64,000 nucleotides of DNA from Lyngbya confervoides BDU141951 (GTDB taxonomy: Bacteria > Cyanobacteriota > Cyanobacteriia > Thermosynechococcales > Thermosynechococcaceae). How positions within the stretch are numbered: position 1 is the first letter of the stretch; each line of letters starts with the position of its first letter. This document shows positions 17,006 to 25,821 of this stretch, one piece after another. The stretch is from positions 1 to 64,000 of the forward strand of contig NZ_JTHE03000103.1 in assembly GCF_000817775.3 (NCBI RefSeq), in the 5' to 3' direction. The notes beneath the pieces are model-generated. The model made no database searches and had not been told where the DNA came from. It saw nothing but the letters and a program-made list of their open reading frames with translations. Both the position numbers and the translations under genes were made by a program.

Positions 17006-17079
17006 GGCGGGCGTAGCCAAGAGGTTAAGGCAGTGGATTGTGGTTCCACCATTCGTGGGTTCGAGTCCCATCGTCCGCC
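17006..17079 (+). tRNA. trnH-GUG: tRNA-His (GTG)
   Basis: The cloverleaf folds with acceptor GCGGGCG / CGTCCGC, anticodon loop TTGTGGT (anticodon GTG) flanked by GTGGA/TCCAC, and T-loop GGTTCGAGTCC. The extra G at position -1 pairs with C73, the hallmark of tRNA-His. CCA is not encoded. Confidence 0.95.
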
Positions 17080-17170
17080 CTGAATAAAAAATGAACCCCT
17101 CCTGGAAAATGTTTCAGGTGGGGCCTCCGTGACGCACCAGTGAGCGGTCATGGTGCTGAGCTAGGAATTT

Positions 17171-17644
17171 TTAGCCCTTCACGCGCATCTCCTGTAGTAG
17201 GCCACCGCAGGCATCGAGGAGGAGGTCAATCACGTAGCTAAAGCCAGAGGGGCCGCCATAATAGGGATCGGGTACCTCTTGATCGCGATGATGGATGCAA
17301 AAGTCACACATCAGCTTGACCTTTGCGTGGTACTGCCCTGTGGGATCCAAGCGCAGAATATCTCGGTGGTTGTCCCGGTCCATGGCCAGAATGAGATCAA
17401 ATCTCTGAAAGTCCTGTCTCTCGAACTGACGACTGTGACCGGACAGGGCGATGCCGCGCTCCTTTGCGGCGGCCTGCATACGTCGGTCGGGAGCTTCCCC
17501 TAGGTGATAGCTGCTGGTGCCAGCAGAATCGCATTGAATCTCCCGCTCTAGGCCCGCTGCGTGAATCAAATGATTCATAATTCCTTCTGCGGATGGAGAT
17601 CGGCAGATGTTGCCCAGACAGACAAATAAAAGTTTTTGCGCCAT
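17171..17644 (-). CDS. Low-molecular-weight protein-tyrosine phosphatase
   Basis: The 157-residue protein carries the active-site loop CLGNICRS at residues 9-16 (Cys nucleophile, Arg for phosphate binding), followed by PSAEGIMNHLI, and the general-acid motif VPDPYYGG near residue 125. Length is that of the family. In bacteria such enzymes often act on tyrosine autokinases of polysaccharide export; a Wzc-like protein is encoded at 30309, but there is no operon link. It could also be an arsenate-reductase-like member, though the motifs favour the phosphatase. Confidence 0.9.
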   Translation of the reverse strand: MAQKLLFVCLGNICRSPSAEGIMNHLIHAAGLEREIQCDSAGTSSYHLGEAPDRRMQAAAKERGIALSGHSRQFERQDFQRFDLILAMDRDNHRDILRLDPTGQYHAKVKLMCDFCIHHRDQEVPDPYYGGPSGFSYVIDLLLDACGGLLQEMRVKG

Positions 17645-17722
17645 AGTGATGATCCGCGATCAATAGCAAGGAACTGGGGTCGGGGCAAGACTTTGTCTAG
17701 CCTACCGTTAGATCGACAAATT

Positions 17723-19219
17723 TTAGATAAACGTTTCTGGGGTATAGCAACCATGTAGGCCGTAGGGAATATGGTGCTTGAGCTTGAGGCGCGCGATCGC
17801 GCCTCGGCTGAGATCTTCTCCGTCAAGAATAACCAGTTCTGAGCGGTTGGCTGCGCCATCATAGATTAAGGTTAGCACCCAACCTGCGTCCTCTTGAGTG
17901 GTCTGGGCCTTAGGTATAAATAGTGGTTCGCCGATGAACCCTGAGGGCGCAGCGCTCCAGATCTGTGCAGGGTCTGTGGACTGGGAATCGGCCCGCAAGT
18001 CAAGCTTTTGAATGGCTTGGAGCGGTGCGTTGCCGGTGGCCTCATGGGTCACGCCCAAATAAAGGTACCGGTAGTCTTGTCCCATGGAACGAGGGTGCAG
18101 GGCCGGAAACTCGCAGCTCCTGCTCGCAAGCTGGTCACGATAAACCTGCTGTTGATTGAGATCAAGGGTAAAGCGATAGAGCTGTCCAGCCGGGTACTGG
18201 TCAAAATTAACGTTGCGATAGTCCTCCTCAGGACCCAGGGTTGGAAAGTGGGAGTAGCACACGGAATCCACCAGGATTTTGTGGTCCTGTTCAAAGGCAT
18301 TGGCATGATGAAAGACAAAGCAGGCTTCGGTGTCGATCCGCTGCACCGGATCTTTGCCATTGCGGGGAATGATCCAAATGGTGGTGGGTTGGTCAGGTAA
18401 AAACTGGAGAGACTGTGCCGCGCCGCGTAGCCCCAACACAAACGGAATTGGATTCATCACTACTGGATTTTGGAAGAACAGGGTGAAGTTTGGCGTGAGA
18501 ACAAAATCGTGGAAGAACCCCAGCCCTGGTATGGAATGGCTATATTGCTGGATGAGCTGACCGCCCAGGTCAAACTCAAACACAGTCAGCTTGGTGGATA
18601 GCCCAGATTCAACGCTGAAGTTAACGAATCGTGGGGGATGCTGTGCGTCGCCGGGGTCAAAGCGGGGATGGGCAGAAAAGGGCTGTCCGTCTCCCAGAAC
18701 CCCACCGAGATTGTCGAGTCCTTCCGTTTCCAGGGTGGCTGGGTTGAGGCGATGGGGCATTCCGGCTTCCCAAAGGGCAAGCAGTTTGTTGCCCCAGTAA
18801 ACGATGTTGGTGTTGGCAATGTTTTTAAAGCGTAAGTCAAACATATTGGCGAACCACCCCCCCGGCTTTTGGGTCCCAAAAACGCCGCGGTACAGAATTC
18901 TCCCTGCCTTTTGTTCGGCCAGGTAGCCCTCGGTGCGCACAAATCGGTTCTGAAAGTGAGCCTTGCCCTGGTGAAAGCTAAAGGCACAGATCATGCCGTC
19001 GCCGTCAAAGGGATGATGCAGGCGATCGCCATTGACATCCAGCAGTCCTGGACCATTGCGAAAAACGGTCCCCCTGAGATCCCCTGGAATTTGACCTTCA
19101 ATATCGTCAATCCAATAGCTGTACTCTTCCTTCAAAGAGCGGTGCCCTCCCTGCCATTCGCTGACACAGTAGGAGGTTTGGGATGAGGTTGTTTTGGGTT
19201 GGGGGGAAGTTGCGGTCAT
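17723..19219 (-). CDS. Carotenoid/apocarotenoid cleavage oxygenase
   Basis: The 498-residue protein belongs to the RPE65/carotenoid oxygenase family, non-haem iron enzymes that split carotenoid double bonds. The four iron-binding His are in SAHPRFDP, FFHDFVLTP, FVFHHANAF and YGLHGCY. The early blocks GDLRGTVFRNGPG and HHPFDGDGMICAFSF are typical. It resembles the cyanobacterial apocarotenoid oxygenases (Diox1/ACO type), which make retinal; the substrate is an inference. It is followed 78 bases later by the phosphatase gene on the same strand. Confidence 0.9.
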   Translation of the reverse strand: MTATSPQPKTTSSQTSYCVSEWQGGHRSLKEEYSYWIDDIEGQIPGDLRGTVFRNGPGLLDVNGDRLHHPFDGDGMICAFSFHQGKAHFQNRFVRTEGYLAEQKAGRILYRGVFGTQKPGGWFANMFDLRFKNIANTNIVYWGNKLLALWEAGMPHRLNPATLETEGLDNLGGVLGDGQPFSAHPRFDPGDAQHPPRFVNFSVESGLSTKLTVFEFDLGGQLIQQYSHSIPGLGFFHDFVLTPNFTLFFQNPVVMNPIPFVLGLRGAAQSLQFLPDQPTTIWIIPRNGKDPVQRIDTEACFVFHHANAFEQDHKILVDSVCYSHFPTLGPEEDYRNVNFDQYPAGQLYRFTLDLNQQQVYRDQLASRSCEFPALHPRSMGQDYRYLYLGVTHEATGNAPLQAIQKLDLRADSQSTDPAQIWSAAPSGFIGEPLFIPKAQTTQEDAGWVLTLIYDGAANRSELVILDGEDLSRGAIARLKLKHHIPYGLHGCYTPETFI

Positions 19220-19297
19220 GATGAATAGGGGGTTGAGGATTGATCAAAGGGTAAAGGGTAGCCCAGGATGATCTCCTAGGCCCTCAGCTTCCTGGGT

Positions 19298-20704
19298 CTA
19301 GGAATCGGAGCTGAGTTCGAGCAGTAGAGACTGCTCTGGGAGAGCAGGGGCGACTGCCGAGTCCTGTGGGGTGGCTTCCCCTGGACTCGGCAGGTCATGG
19401 GAGTCCACCTGTTCTGGCAGCCAGCGCAGTAGGGGCAAGGGCAAGAGCGTTGTTAAGTTGGTGATCAGAACCAGGAGCCAGAGGCGATCAAAGTTGGTTT
19501 CCGTCACGCCTAGCCCATGCATGAGTAACGCCCCGGACTCATGGGAGAGGACTCCTGCAAAATTGCTGAGGGCCATGAGGGTGGCGAACATAGTAGCCTC
19601 AATTCCTTTCGGACAAAGGCGAGCGGCCAGCACCAACACAGGCATGAAGGCAATCTGACCCATCACGGTCAAAATTAGGCTGTCACCCAAACTAAACCAG
19701 CGGTCGTCAATGCCCAACTCCCGATTGGCGTGGGTGACCAACAGTAAAGTGGTCATCCCCAGACCAGTCGCCAGTAGGGTGCTCCAGAAAAAGATCACCC
19801 GCACGGCGACGGTTTTCAGAAATCGCTGGAACACCCAAATCCCCAGGAGCGACGCGAAGCTGGTCACCAGCCTCACCCGACCGAGGAACTCGGGATTAAA
19901 GCCTAAATCGTTGGTGGTGAAGAAAAAGAATGCCGACTCAGAACTGGGGGTTGCTTGCCAGAGAAACAGAAAGGCAACGGGAAGCAGGATTGATTTTTGG
20001 GTCAGGGCGGCCCGGAGGCGCCTCATTTGTTCTCGTGGATGTGCTGCCTCAAGACGGTGGAGCACCTTTGGCTCCTGGATCAGCAGGGCGGCCAAGGCAA
20101 CCAGGAGCGGGAAGGTGGCTGTAATGGCAAATAGGGTCCGCTGGCTCCAAATTTCGAGCAGACTTCCTCCCAGGTAAGCGGTGATCAACCCCCCCAGGGC
20201 CGTGGCAGACCAGCAAAGGGACTGTAACTCGCCGGCACTGCCCTGGGGTTGGGCCTGAATTCGCTGAACGACCACAGAATCCACAATGACGTCGCTGATA
20301 GCGATGGCCAGGGATGACCCGGCGATGGCCAGGGTAGCCTCCCAGGCATGATGGGTAAAGAGGGCCAGATAGAGCCAGGCTAAGCTGCCCAGGAGACCCG
20401 CCAGCAGGAGGTAAGACCGACGACGATACCCAGCGATGGGTAAGGTGTCCGATAAAAATCCATAGAGGGGCTTGATCACCCACGGCACCGTTGCAATCCC
20501 CATCAGGGCTGAAACTTGAGCGGGCGTCAGCCCCAGGTCGTCCTTTAAAAAGAAGCTGACGGCGAGTCGAGACAGGCCCAGAATTCCCTGAACAAAGTAC
20601 ACCAATAAAATGGCGAATAGTTCAGGGCTAGGCTCTTGACCAAACAACAAGCTTTTTTTGCAATAGGCTTTGAGCTGTTCGGTGACGACGGCCGATACAA
20701 ACAT
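19298..20704 (-). CDS. Folate/biopterin-type (BT1 family) transporter
   Basis: This 468-residue membrane protein has about 12 hydrophobic helices. Its conserved opening PSPELFAILLVYFVQGILGL and the block SALMGIATVPWVIKPLYGFLSD are typical of the BT1/FBT branch of the major facilitator superfamily, which in cyanobacteria and plants includes folate and pterin transporters. Further pattern: SSLAIAISDVIVDSVVVQRIQ. The C-terminal tail after TLLPLPLLRWLPEQ is hydrophilic and probably cytosolic. Substrate is inferred from the family only. It precedes the carotenoid oxygenase on the same strand with a 78-base gap. Confidence 0.85.
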   Translation of the reverse strand: MFVSAVVTEQLKAYCKKSLLFGQEPSPELFAILLVYFVQGILGLSRLAVSFFLKDDLGLTPAQVSALMGIATVPWVIKPLYGFLSDTLPIAGYRRRSYLLLAGLLGSLAWLYLALFTHHAWEATLAIAGSSLAIAISDVIVDSVVVQRIQAQPQGSAGELQSLCWSATALGGLITAYLGGSLLEIWSQRTLFAITATFPLLVALAALLIQEPKVLHRLEAAHPREQMRRLRAALTQKSILLPVAFLFLWQATPSSESAFFFFTTNDLGFNPEFLGRVRLVTSFASLLGIWVFQRFLKTVAVRVIFFWSTLLATGLGMTTLLLVTHANRELGIDDRWFSLGDSLILTVMGQIAFMPVLVLAARLCPKGIEATMFATLMALSNFAGVLSHESGALLMHGLGVTETNFDRLWLLVLITNLTTLLPLPLLRWLPEQVDSHDLPSPGEATPQDSAVAPALPEQSLLLELSSDS

Positions 20705-20867
20705 TGATAATACTTAATATTTGATAATGTTTACATAATAACGACTGTTTCTTCTGGGGGCATGGGGGGTCGGCATAATCTCCGAGTGTCAGAGCCGATC
20801 CTTCTGTGTTCCGCAGAGACAAATCCCGTGAGCAGGACTCCTATTTCCTTCGATTGGTGCATCTTCT

Positions 20868-21431
20868 ATGGCTGACTCCTCGACTACGTTCACTTGTGCC
20901 TCCACTTGCTTTCGAATTTCGCCCCTGATTGCCACTGCGCTCTGGTCGTTTTACCTGACCTTGACCTTCCCGCTGCCGCTGCTGGCATTCCAACAGCAGC
21001 AGGTTGTCTCGGGTTGGCTAGCCATAGGGGGCATTGCCTTGGGGGCGATCGCTCTACTGGGTGCCCTCAGTGAGCAGGTCCATCTTGATGACCAGGGAAT
21101 TGAGGTGCGCTATCCCCGTTGGGTTCCCCGAGGGTTTCGTGCCAGCTGGCGGCTAGCCTGGGAGGACATTGTCGAGGTGCGATCGCGATCCACCGGTCAA
21201 GGCGGGCTGGTTTATTATTTGCTGAAATCCACTGGTCAGGCTTATCTGCTGCCGATGCGCGTGGCCGGATTTGCCGCGATGACGCGCCGAATTCAGGCGG
21301 AGACGGGGGTAGATCTAGCACTGTCTAAACCCCTGGCCCAGGTTTGGATGTATGGGCTACTGCTGGGGGCGAGTGTGTTGCTGGGATTGAGCGATGCTTG
21401 GGTGGTCTCCATGCTGTTGCAGGGTCAATAG
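20868..21431 (+). CDS. Conserved membrane protein, PH-like domain (function unknown)
   Basis: The 187-residue protein has two N-terminal hydrophobic helices (ATALWSFYLTLTFPLPLL and WLAIGGIALGAIALLGAL). A soluble part with strands like EQVHLDDQGIEVRYPRW and LAWEDIVEVRSRS follows, resembling bacterial PH-like domains, and the C-terminus has a helix (MYGLLLGASVLLGL). No specific function is known to me. It precedes nusB by about 100 bases in the same direction. Confidence 0.7.
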   Translation: MADSSTTFTCASTCFRISPLIATALWSFYLTLTFPLPLLAFQQQQVVSGWLAIGGIALGAIALLGALSEQVHLDDQGIEVRYPRWVPRGFRASWRLAWEDIVEVRSRSTGQGGLVYYLLKSTGQAYLLPMRVAGFAAMTRRIQAETGVDLALSKPLAQVWMYGLLLGASVLLGLSDAWVVSMLLQGQ

Positions 21432-21493
21432 GCGTTCTCCCAGATCCTTAGGGGGATAACTCCGCTTCCCGGTTGTGCGGGCGTAAAGCTTGT

Positions 21494-21499
21494 TACAAT
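21494..21499 (+). promoter_or_regulatory. Possible -10 box of the nusB-ftsY unit
   Basis: TACAAT lies 38 bases before the nusB start with TTGTGC at 21473-21478 as a possible -35 (spacing 15). This is a weak match by eye. Confidence 0.3.
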
Positions 21500-21536
21500 C
21501 GGTGAGCCCTATGCAGAACCTTGCCAAATTATTGCC

Positions 21537-22181
21537 ATGCAACCTCGCCGCATTGCCCGTGAGTTAGCGCTGCTGAGCATTGGACAACTGTCCGCTGCTG
21601 CCCAGTTCTCAGAGTCTCAAGAAATCGAAGCTGCAATGACTGCGGCGATTCGCACCCTATCCGAAGAAATCCGCGAGACCCTTGAGGCGGCGGCAGCGGA
21701 TCTTAATCGCAGTAGCGATCGCCTCCTGGAAAGCGAGATTAAGGCAACGGATGTCAACAGCGCTCGGGAAATGCTTAAGGATGCCATTACTCTCACCCAA
21801 ACCGCCGTCAACCGCTTGGGCGCAACACTGGAGCTTCCAGAGCTGATTCAAGTGACTCACCTACCTGAAGTGCGCGAGTTTGCCTATACCCTGGTTAAGA
21901 CCTGTCGCCAGCAGCGTCCGCAGCTCGATGAAATTCTCTCCAACGCCTTGGTGGATTGGCAGCTTTCCCGTCTCGCGAAGATTGATCGAAATATTTTGCG
22001 GCTGGCGATCGCGGAAATTCACTTCCTGAAGATTCCCGATCGTGTTGCCATCAATGAGGCCATTGAACTGGCGAAGCGGTATAGCACGGAGGACGGCCAC
22101 CGCTTCATTAACGGAGTCTTGCGGCGTGTCACCCAGAAACGGGCCGAAGCGGCTGCCGTCTCAGACTCCCCCTTGACCTAA
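21537..22181 (+). CDS. nusB: Transcription antitermination factor NusB
   Basis: The 214-residue protein begins MQPRRIARELALLSIGQL and contains the NusB core: VDWQLSRLAKIDRNILRLAIAEI followed by VAINEAIELAKRYSTEDGHRFINGVL, ending with a C-terminal RR. The cyanobacterial form is longer than the E. coli one (about 140 residues) because of an inserted helical segment in the middle. It binds boxA RNA with NusE and is needed for full-length rRNA transcription. ftsY follows after about 50 bases. Confidence 0.95.
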   Translation: MQPRRIARELALLSIGQLSAAAQFSESQEIEAAMTAAIRTLSEEIRETLEAAAADLNRSSDRLLESEIKATDVNSAREMLKDAITLTQTAVNRLGATLELPELIQVTHLPEVREFAYTLVKTCRQQRPQLDEILSNALVDWQLSRLAKIDRNILRLAIAEIHFLKIPDRVAINEAIELAKRYSTEDGHRFINGVLRRVTQKRAEAAAVSDSPLT

Positions 22182-22230
22182 CCCCCTGGGTCGCGAACAT
22201 CCTAAGTGTATTGAATTGCTTGAGGGCACT

Positions 22231-23796
22231 ATGGTTTTTAATTGGTTCAAACGTCAGTTTTCTCAGGAAGACACCCCCGACGTTGAGGATCAATCGGTTC
22301 CGGAACAAAGACCTGAAGAAGCGGAAGGGCAGACCGCTGAACAGACTGAGACTGCTGGGCAGCTTGAGTTGTCTGAATCCACCTTCCCTGTTGAATCGGC
22401 ACCGTCTGAGCAGGCGGTGCCAGCTCTAGACTCCCCTCCAGCTGAATCCGCTCTGGAGTCAGCGGATTCAGAGGAAACTCCCAGGTCGGCGGAGGATTAT
22501 CTGGCTTGGGCCAAGGCTGCCTTCGAGAGCGTACAGACCGTGGGGGAACCATTAGCGCCTAGGGCGGCTGACTCTGCTTCTGTTGACTCTGCTCCCGCTG
22601 AAGTGTCCTCGACTCTGAACCAAGAGGCCTTGGCAGATCCAGAGGTCGTTACAGAGGCCATGGAAGAAGCCGCCGCCTCCCCTGTCGAGGGAGAAGAGAT
22701 TGCCCCTTCTCCGCCCCCAACTGCGTCTCGGGAGGTTGCGCGGGCCTCCTCCGAGTTGGATGCGTCCTCTCAACCCTCCCCTGAGCAGGACATGGACGAG
22801 GGCTTCCTGTGGTCTGCTGAGGTGTTGGCGGCTCAAGGTCGCCGCCCTGAGGAAATATCCGATGAAGAGATTACCTGGCTCAAAAAACTGAGACGGGGAC
22901 TCGATAAAACCCGCCGGGGATTGGTGAACCAGCTCAAGTCAGTGGTGGGCCAAGGACCGCTCAATCAGGAAGCAGTGGATGAAATTGAGACATTACTGCT
23001 CCAGGCAGACGTGGGAATTGAAGCAACCGACATTATCGTTGAGGCCCTACAGGGGAAGATTCGTGAACAGACCCTACCCCCAGACCAGGCGATCGCCTAT
23101 CTCAAGAGTCTGCTGCGAGAAATGCTGGATCGACCCTATCACAATGGCTACGTCCAAACCCTAACGCCGGTCAAAAACCAGCTCAATATTTGGCTGCTCA
23201 CTGGGGTTAATGGCGTCGGCAAAACTACGACCATTGGGAAACTCACCAATGTGGCGACCTCCTCCGGGTATACCTGTTTAATTGCAGCGGCTGACACCTT
23301 TCGGGCAGCCGCGGTAGAGCAAATCAAGGTTTGGGGCCAGCGCAGCGATGTAGAGGTGATTTGTAATCCGGGAAAAAATACAGACCCTGCCGCCGTTGTG
23401 TTTGATGCCATCACCGCAGCCCAATCGCGGCAGACTGAACTGCTGCTGGTGGACACTGCCGGACGGCTTCAGAATAAGAAAAATTTAATGGATGAGCTGG
23501 CGAAAATCCGGCGAATTATTCAAAAAAAAGCTCCAGAGGCGCAAATTGAGTCTCTACTGGTTCTGGATGCCACCTTAGGACAAAATGGACTGCGTCAGGC
23601 CCAGGTGTTTTCCCAGTCTGCCCAGCTAACCGGGGTGGTGTTGACCAAGCTTGATGGCACCGCCAAGGGGGGAGTTGCCCTTGGCGTGGTGCAGCAGTTA
23701 GGGCTGCCGATTCGCTTCATTGGGGCTGGGGAAGGAATTTCCGATTTACGCCCCTTTTCTAGCTACGAATTTGTGGAGGCGCTGCTCAGTTCCTAG
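22231..23796 (+). CDS. ftsY: Signal recognition particle receptor FtsY
   Basis: The 521-residue SRP receptor GTPase starts at the ATG at 22231 (MVFNWFKRQFSQ). The first 200 residues are highly acidic and low in complexity, rich in Glu, Ser, Ala and Pro, as in other FtsY proteins where this region aids membrane binding. The NG domain follows: LLTGVNGVGKTTTIGKL (G1), DTFRAAAVEQ, DTAGRLQNK (G3), TKLDGTAKGG (G4) and GEGISDLRPF. It delivers ribosomes translating membrane proteins to the Sec translocon. nusB-ftsY-PP2C phosphatase is a common cyanobacterial gene order. Confidence 0.96.
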   Translation: MVFNWFKRQFSQEDTPDVEDQSVPEQRPEEAEGQTAEQTETAGQLELSESTFPVESAPSEQAVPALDSPPAESALESADSEETPRSAEDYLAWAKAAFESVQTVGEPLAPRAADSASVDSAPAEVSSTLNQEALADPEVVTEAMEEAAASPVEGEEIAPSPPPTASREVARASSELDASSQPSPEQDMDEGFLWSAEVLAAQGRRPEEISDEEITWLKKLRRGLDKTRRGLVNQLKSVVGQGPLNQEAVDEIETLLLQADVGIEATDIIVEALQGKIREQTLPPDQAIAYLKSLLREMLDRPYHNGYVQTLTPVKNQLNIWLLTGVNGVGKTTTIGKLTNVATSSGYTCLIAAADTFRAAAVEQIKVWGQRSDVEVICNPGKNTDPAAVVFDAITAAQSRQTELLLVDTAGRLQNKKNLMDELAKIRRIIQKKAPEAQIESLLVLDATLGQNGLRQAQVFSQSAQLTGVVLTKLDGTAKGGVALGVVQQLGLPIRFIGAGEGISDLRPFSSYEFVEALLSS

Positions 23797-24129
23797 GGAG
23801 TTGTCAGCGCTTCAGGACAGGGGGGAACCCTAGTCTTGCCTGTGGTTCGGAAATCGGAATAAATTTTTTTGAGCTTTGCCCTATATTTTCCGGAATCGGT
23901 TACTATATAGCAGCTTTTGCTTTTCTCCTGAGGTTTGCATCCGCAAGGTCAGGCTGATTTCATCCGATTTTTCCGCCAGGATAGCTGTGGAGTGACCGCT
24001 TCAGGTGCCACCGAGGTTTAAATCCGTGACCGTGGGGAACGATAGGGTGATAAAGACGGCAAGGTTTCTCACTCTTCCTGACGACCGGGTTCCCATGACT
24101 TAGTTGCAGCTATTTTCCGACTTGCGTTC
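23797..24129. promoter_or_regulatory. Intergenic leader region before the PP2C phosphatase gene
   Basis: No gene seen. TACTATATAG near 23900 could be a -10 box, which would give a leader of roughly 220 bases containing several short complementary stretches. No known riboswitch or small RNA pattern was recognised. Confidence 0.3.
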
Positions 24130-25584
24130 ATGTCAGCAGTTCCTATTCCACCCCAGTCTTCCAGCGCCTTAGATGTTCCAACCACTGAAGCGCGGACCGA
24201 CCAGGTGTCTAATCTGGCAAGACTCAAGCGTCTTGTGTCTCTGCTTCAAAAGGAGCAGAGCAAGATTCAAGATCTTTTAGGATCGCTGAGCTTTTCTCTA
24301 CGGAGCTTTAATAACCTCAATCAGTTTTTGTCCCTTACGCCTCTGATTGCCAGTCGGGTTACTGAAGCTGATGCTGCGGCTTTAATTTTGTTCAATCCTC
24401 AGAGCCATGCCTCTCCAGAGCGGCTGTATTTTCATGAGGGAAATCCCTGTCCCCAACTGCGCTTTGTCCTGGATGTGGCTACTCGCAAGCTGTCCAAGCA
24501 GCCTTCTCAAGTTATCCCAGAGGCGTTTTTGCAGCAGCAGTTTGAGCAGCAGTTGGCCGATTATCGCTGGTTCAGTACGCCTATCCTCCTGCGCCATGTG
24601 AAGCCCCATGAGCGGGGCCGTCTCTATCTTTTTTCCCGAGATAACAATTACCTGTGGACAGAAACGCGGCAAAAGCTGGCTCAGCTTGTGGCGGATCAAA
24701 CGTCGGTTGCCATTGAAAATGATGACTTGACCGCACGACTTCGCAAGCAAGAGCGGTTAGCGCGGGAGCTTGAAATTGGGGCTGAAATTCAGGCTCGGTT
24801 GCTTCCTGAGCACTGCCCTAATGTTGAAGGGGTAGAACTGGCGGCAGAATGTAAAACGGCCAGCCAGGTGGGTGGCGACTACTTTGACTTCATCCCCATC
24901 TATTTTAAGCCCCCCTCCCAGGAGCGTTTTGAACTAGACCAGGCCGATCGCTGGAGCATTGTTATTGGGGATGTGATGGGGAAGGGTGTTCCCGCCGGAT
25001 TAATGATGACCATGACGCGCGGGATGTTGCGCACAGATATTTTAAATCGGCATTCTCCTTCGCGGATTCTGCGCGACCTCAACTATGTCATGTATGGGGA
25101 TCTTGAAAGCTCTCACCGGTTTGTGACGCTGTTTTATTCAGAATATGATCCCAAGACTCGCACCCTGGTCTACAGCAATGCTGCCCACCACCCTCCCCTT
25201 CTGTGGCGATCGCGCACTCGTACCCTGGAGCGACTGGACACCGACGGGTTGCTGATTGGCCTGGATGTCAAGACCACCTATAGCGAAGCTCGGGTGCGTC
25301 TGTTGCCGGGAGATACCATCATTTACTACACCGATGGGTTTACCGATGCCGCTAGTCCTGATGGCGATCGCTTTGAGGAAGAGAAACTCATCGCTGCCTT
25401 CCAGTATGCCTGCGAACAGGGGTGTCGACCGCAGCAAATTCTCGACTATCTCTTTCAGCAGGTTTATCAGTTCACCGGCGATCCTGATAATCCCATTGAT
25501 GACATGACCTTGATCGTATTTCAGGTGAAGTCATCGCCTTTAAAGCTGCCCACCTTTCCCCCCACCTCTCGTGAGCGAGGATAG
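24130..25584 (+). CDS. PP2C-type serine phosphatase with GAF domain (RsbU/SpoIIE family)
   Basis: The 484-residue protein has a coiled-coil stretch near residues 30-50, a GAF-like sensor region (about 60-210) and a C-terminal SpoIIE/RsbU phosphatase domain. The linker and metal-binding motifs are clear: EIGAEIQARLLP, VGGDYFDF, VIGDVMGKGVPAGLMM, then YSNAAHHPPLL and YTDGFTDA. Family members dephosphorylate anti-sigma-factor antagonists or STAS-domain proteins in partner-switching pathways. The signal and partner cannot be read from here. The cyanobacterial position right after ftsY is conserved. Confidence 0.9.
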   Translation: MSAVPIPPQSSSALDVPTTEARTDQVSNLARLKRLVSLLQKEQSKIQDLLGSLSFSLRSFNNLNQFLSLTPLIASRVTEADAAALILFNPQSHASPERLYFHEGNPCPQLRFVLDVATRKLSKQPSQVIPEAFLQQQFEQQLADYRWFSTPILLRHVKPHERGRLYLFSRDNNYLWTETRQKLAQLVADQTSVAIENDDLTARLRKQERLARELEIGAEIQARLLPEHCPNVEGVELAAECKTASQVGGDYFDFIPIYFKPPSQERFELDQADRWSIVIGDVMGKGVPAGLMMTMTRGMLRTDILNRHSPSRILRDLNYVMYGDLESSHRFVTLFYSEYDPKTRTLVYSNAAHHPPLLWRSRTRTLERLDTDGLLIGLDVKTTYSEARVRLLPGDTIIYYTDGFTDAASPDGDRFEEEKLIAAFQYACEQGCRPQQILDYLFQQVYQFTGDPDNPIDDMTLIVFQVKSSPLKLPTFPPTSRERG

Positions 25585-25821
25585 ACCGCGGAGCGGGGGG
25601 CTAACGAGGATGTGGCTGGCAATCTGCGGCACGCTCAAGCTAGCAGACTTGGAACCTCAGGCGGAGTAAGCCTTGCGCCCATGCTCCCCCCGATACTTAA
25701 CGTTGTGTAACAATACAGATAAGGGTGAGACAGCCTGCCCCTCCCGTGGCGCGCCCACCACTGTTTGAGTGAAGGGCGATACATCGTAGCGCAGGGGAGG
25801 CTTTTTCCCGGTCCGTTGGGA

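Noticed and set aside
23930-24060. Possible riboswitch or small RNA before the phosphatase gene
   Set aside because: No match to any known riboswitch core was recognised; kept only as an intergenic leader.
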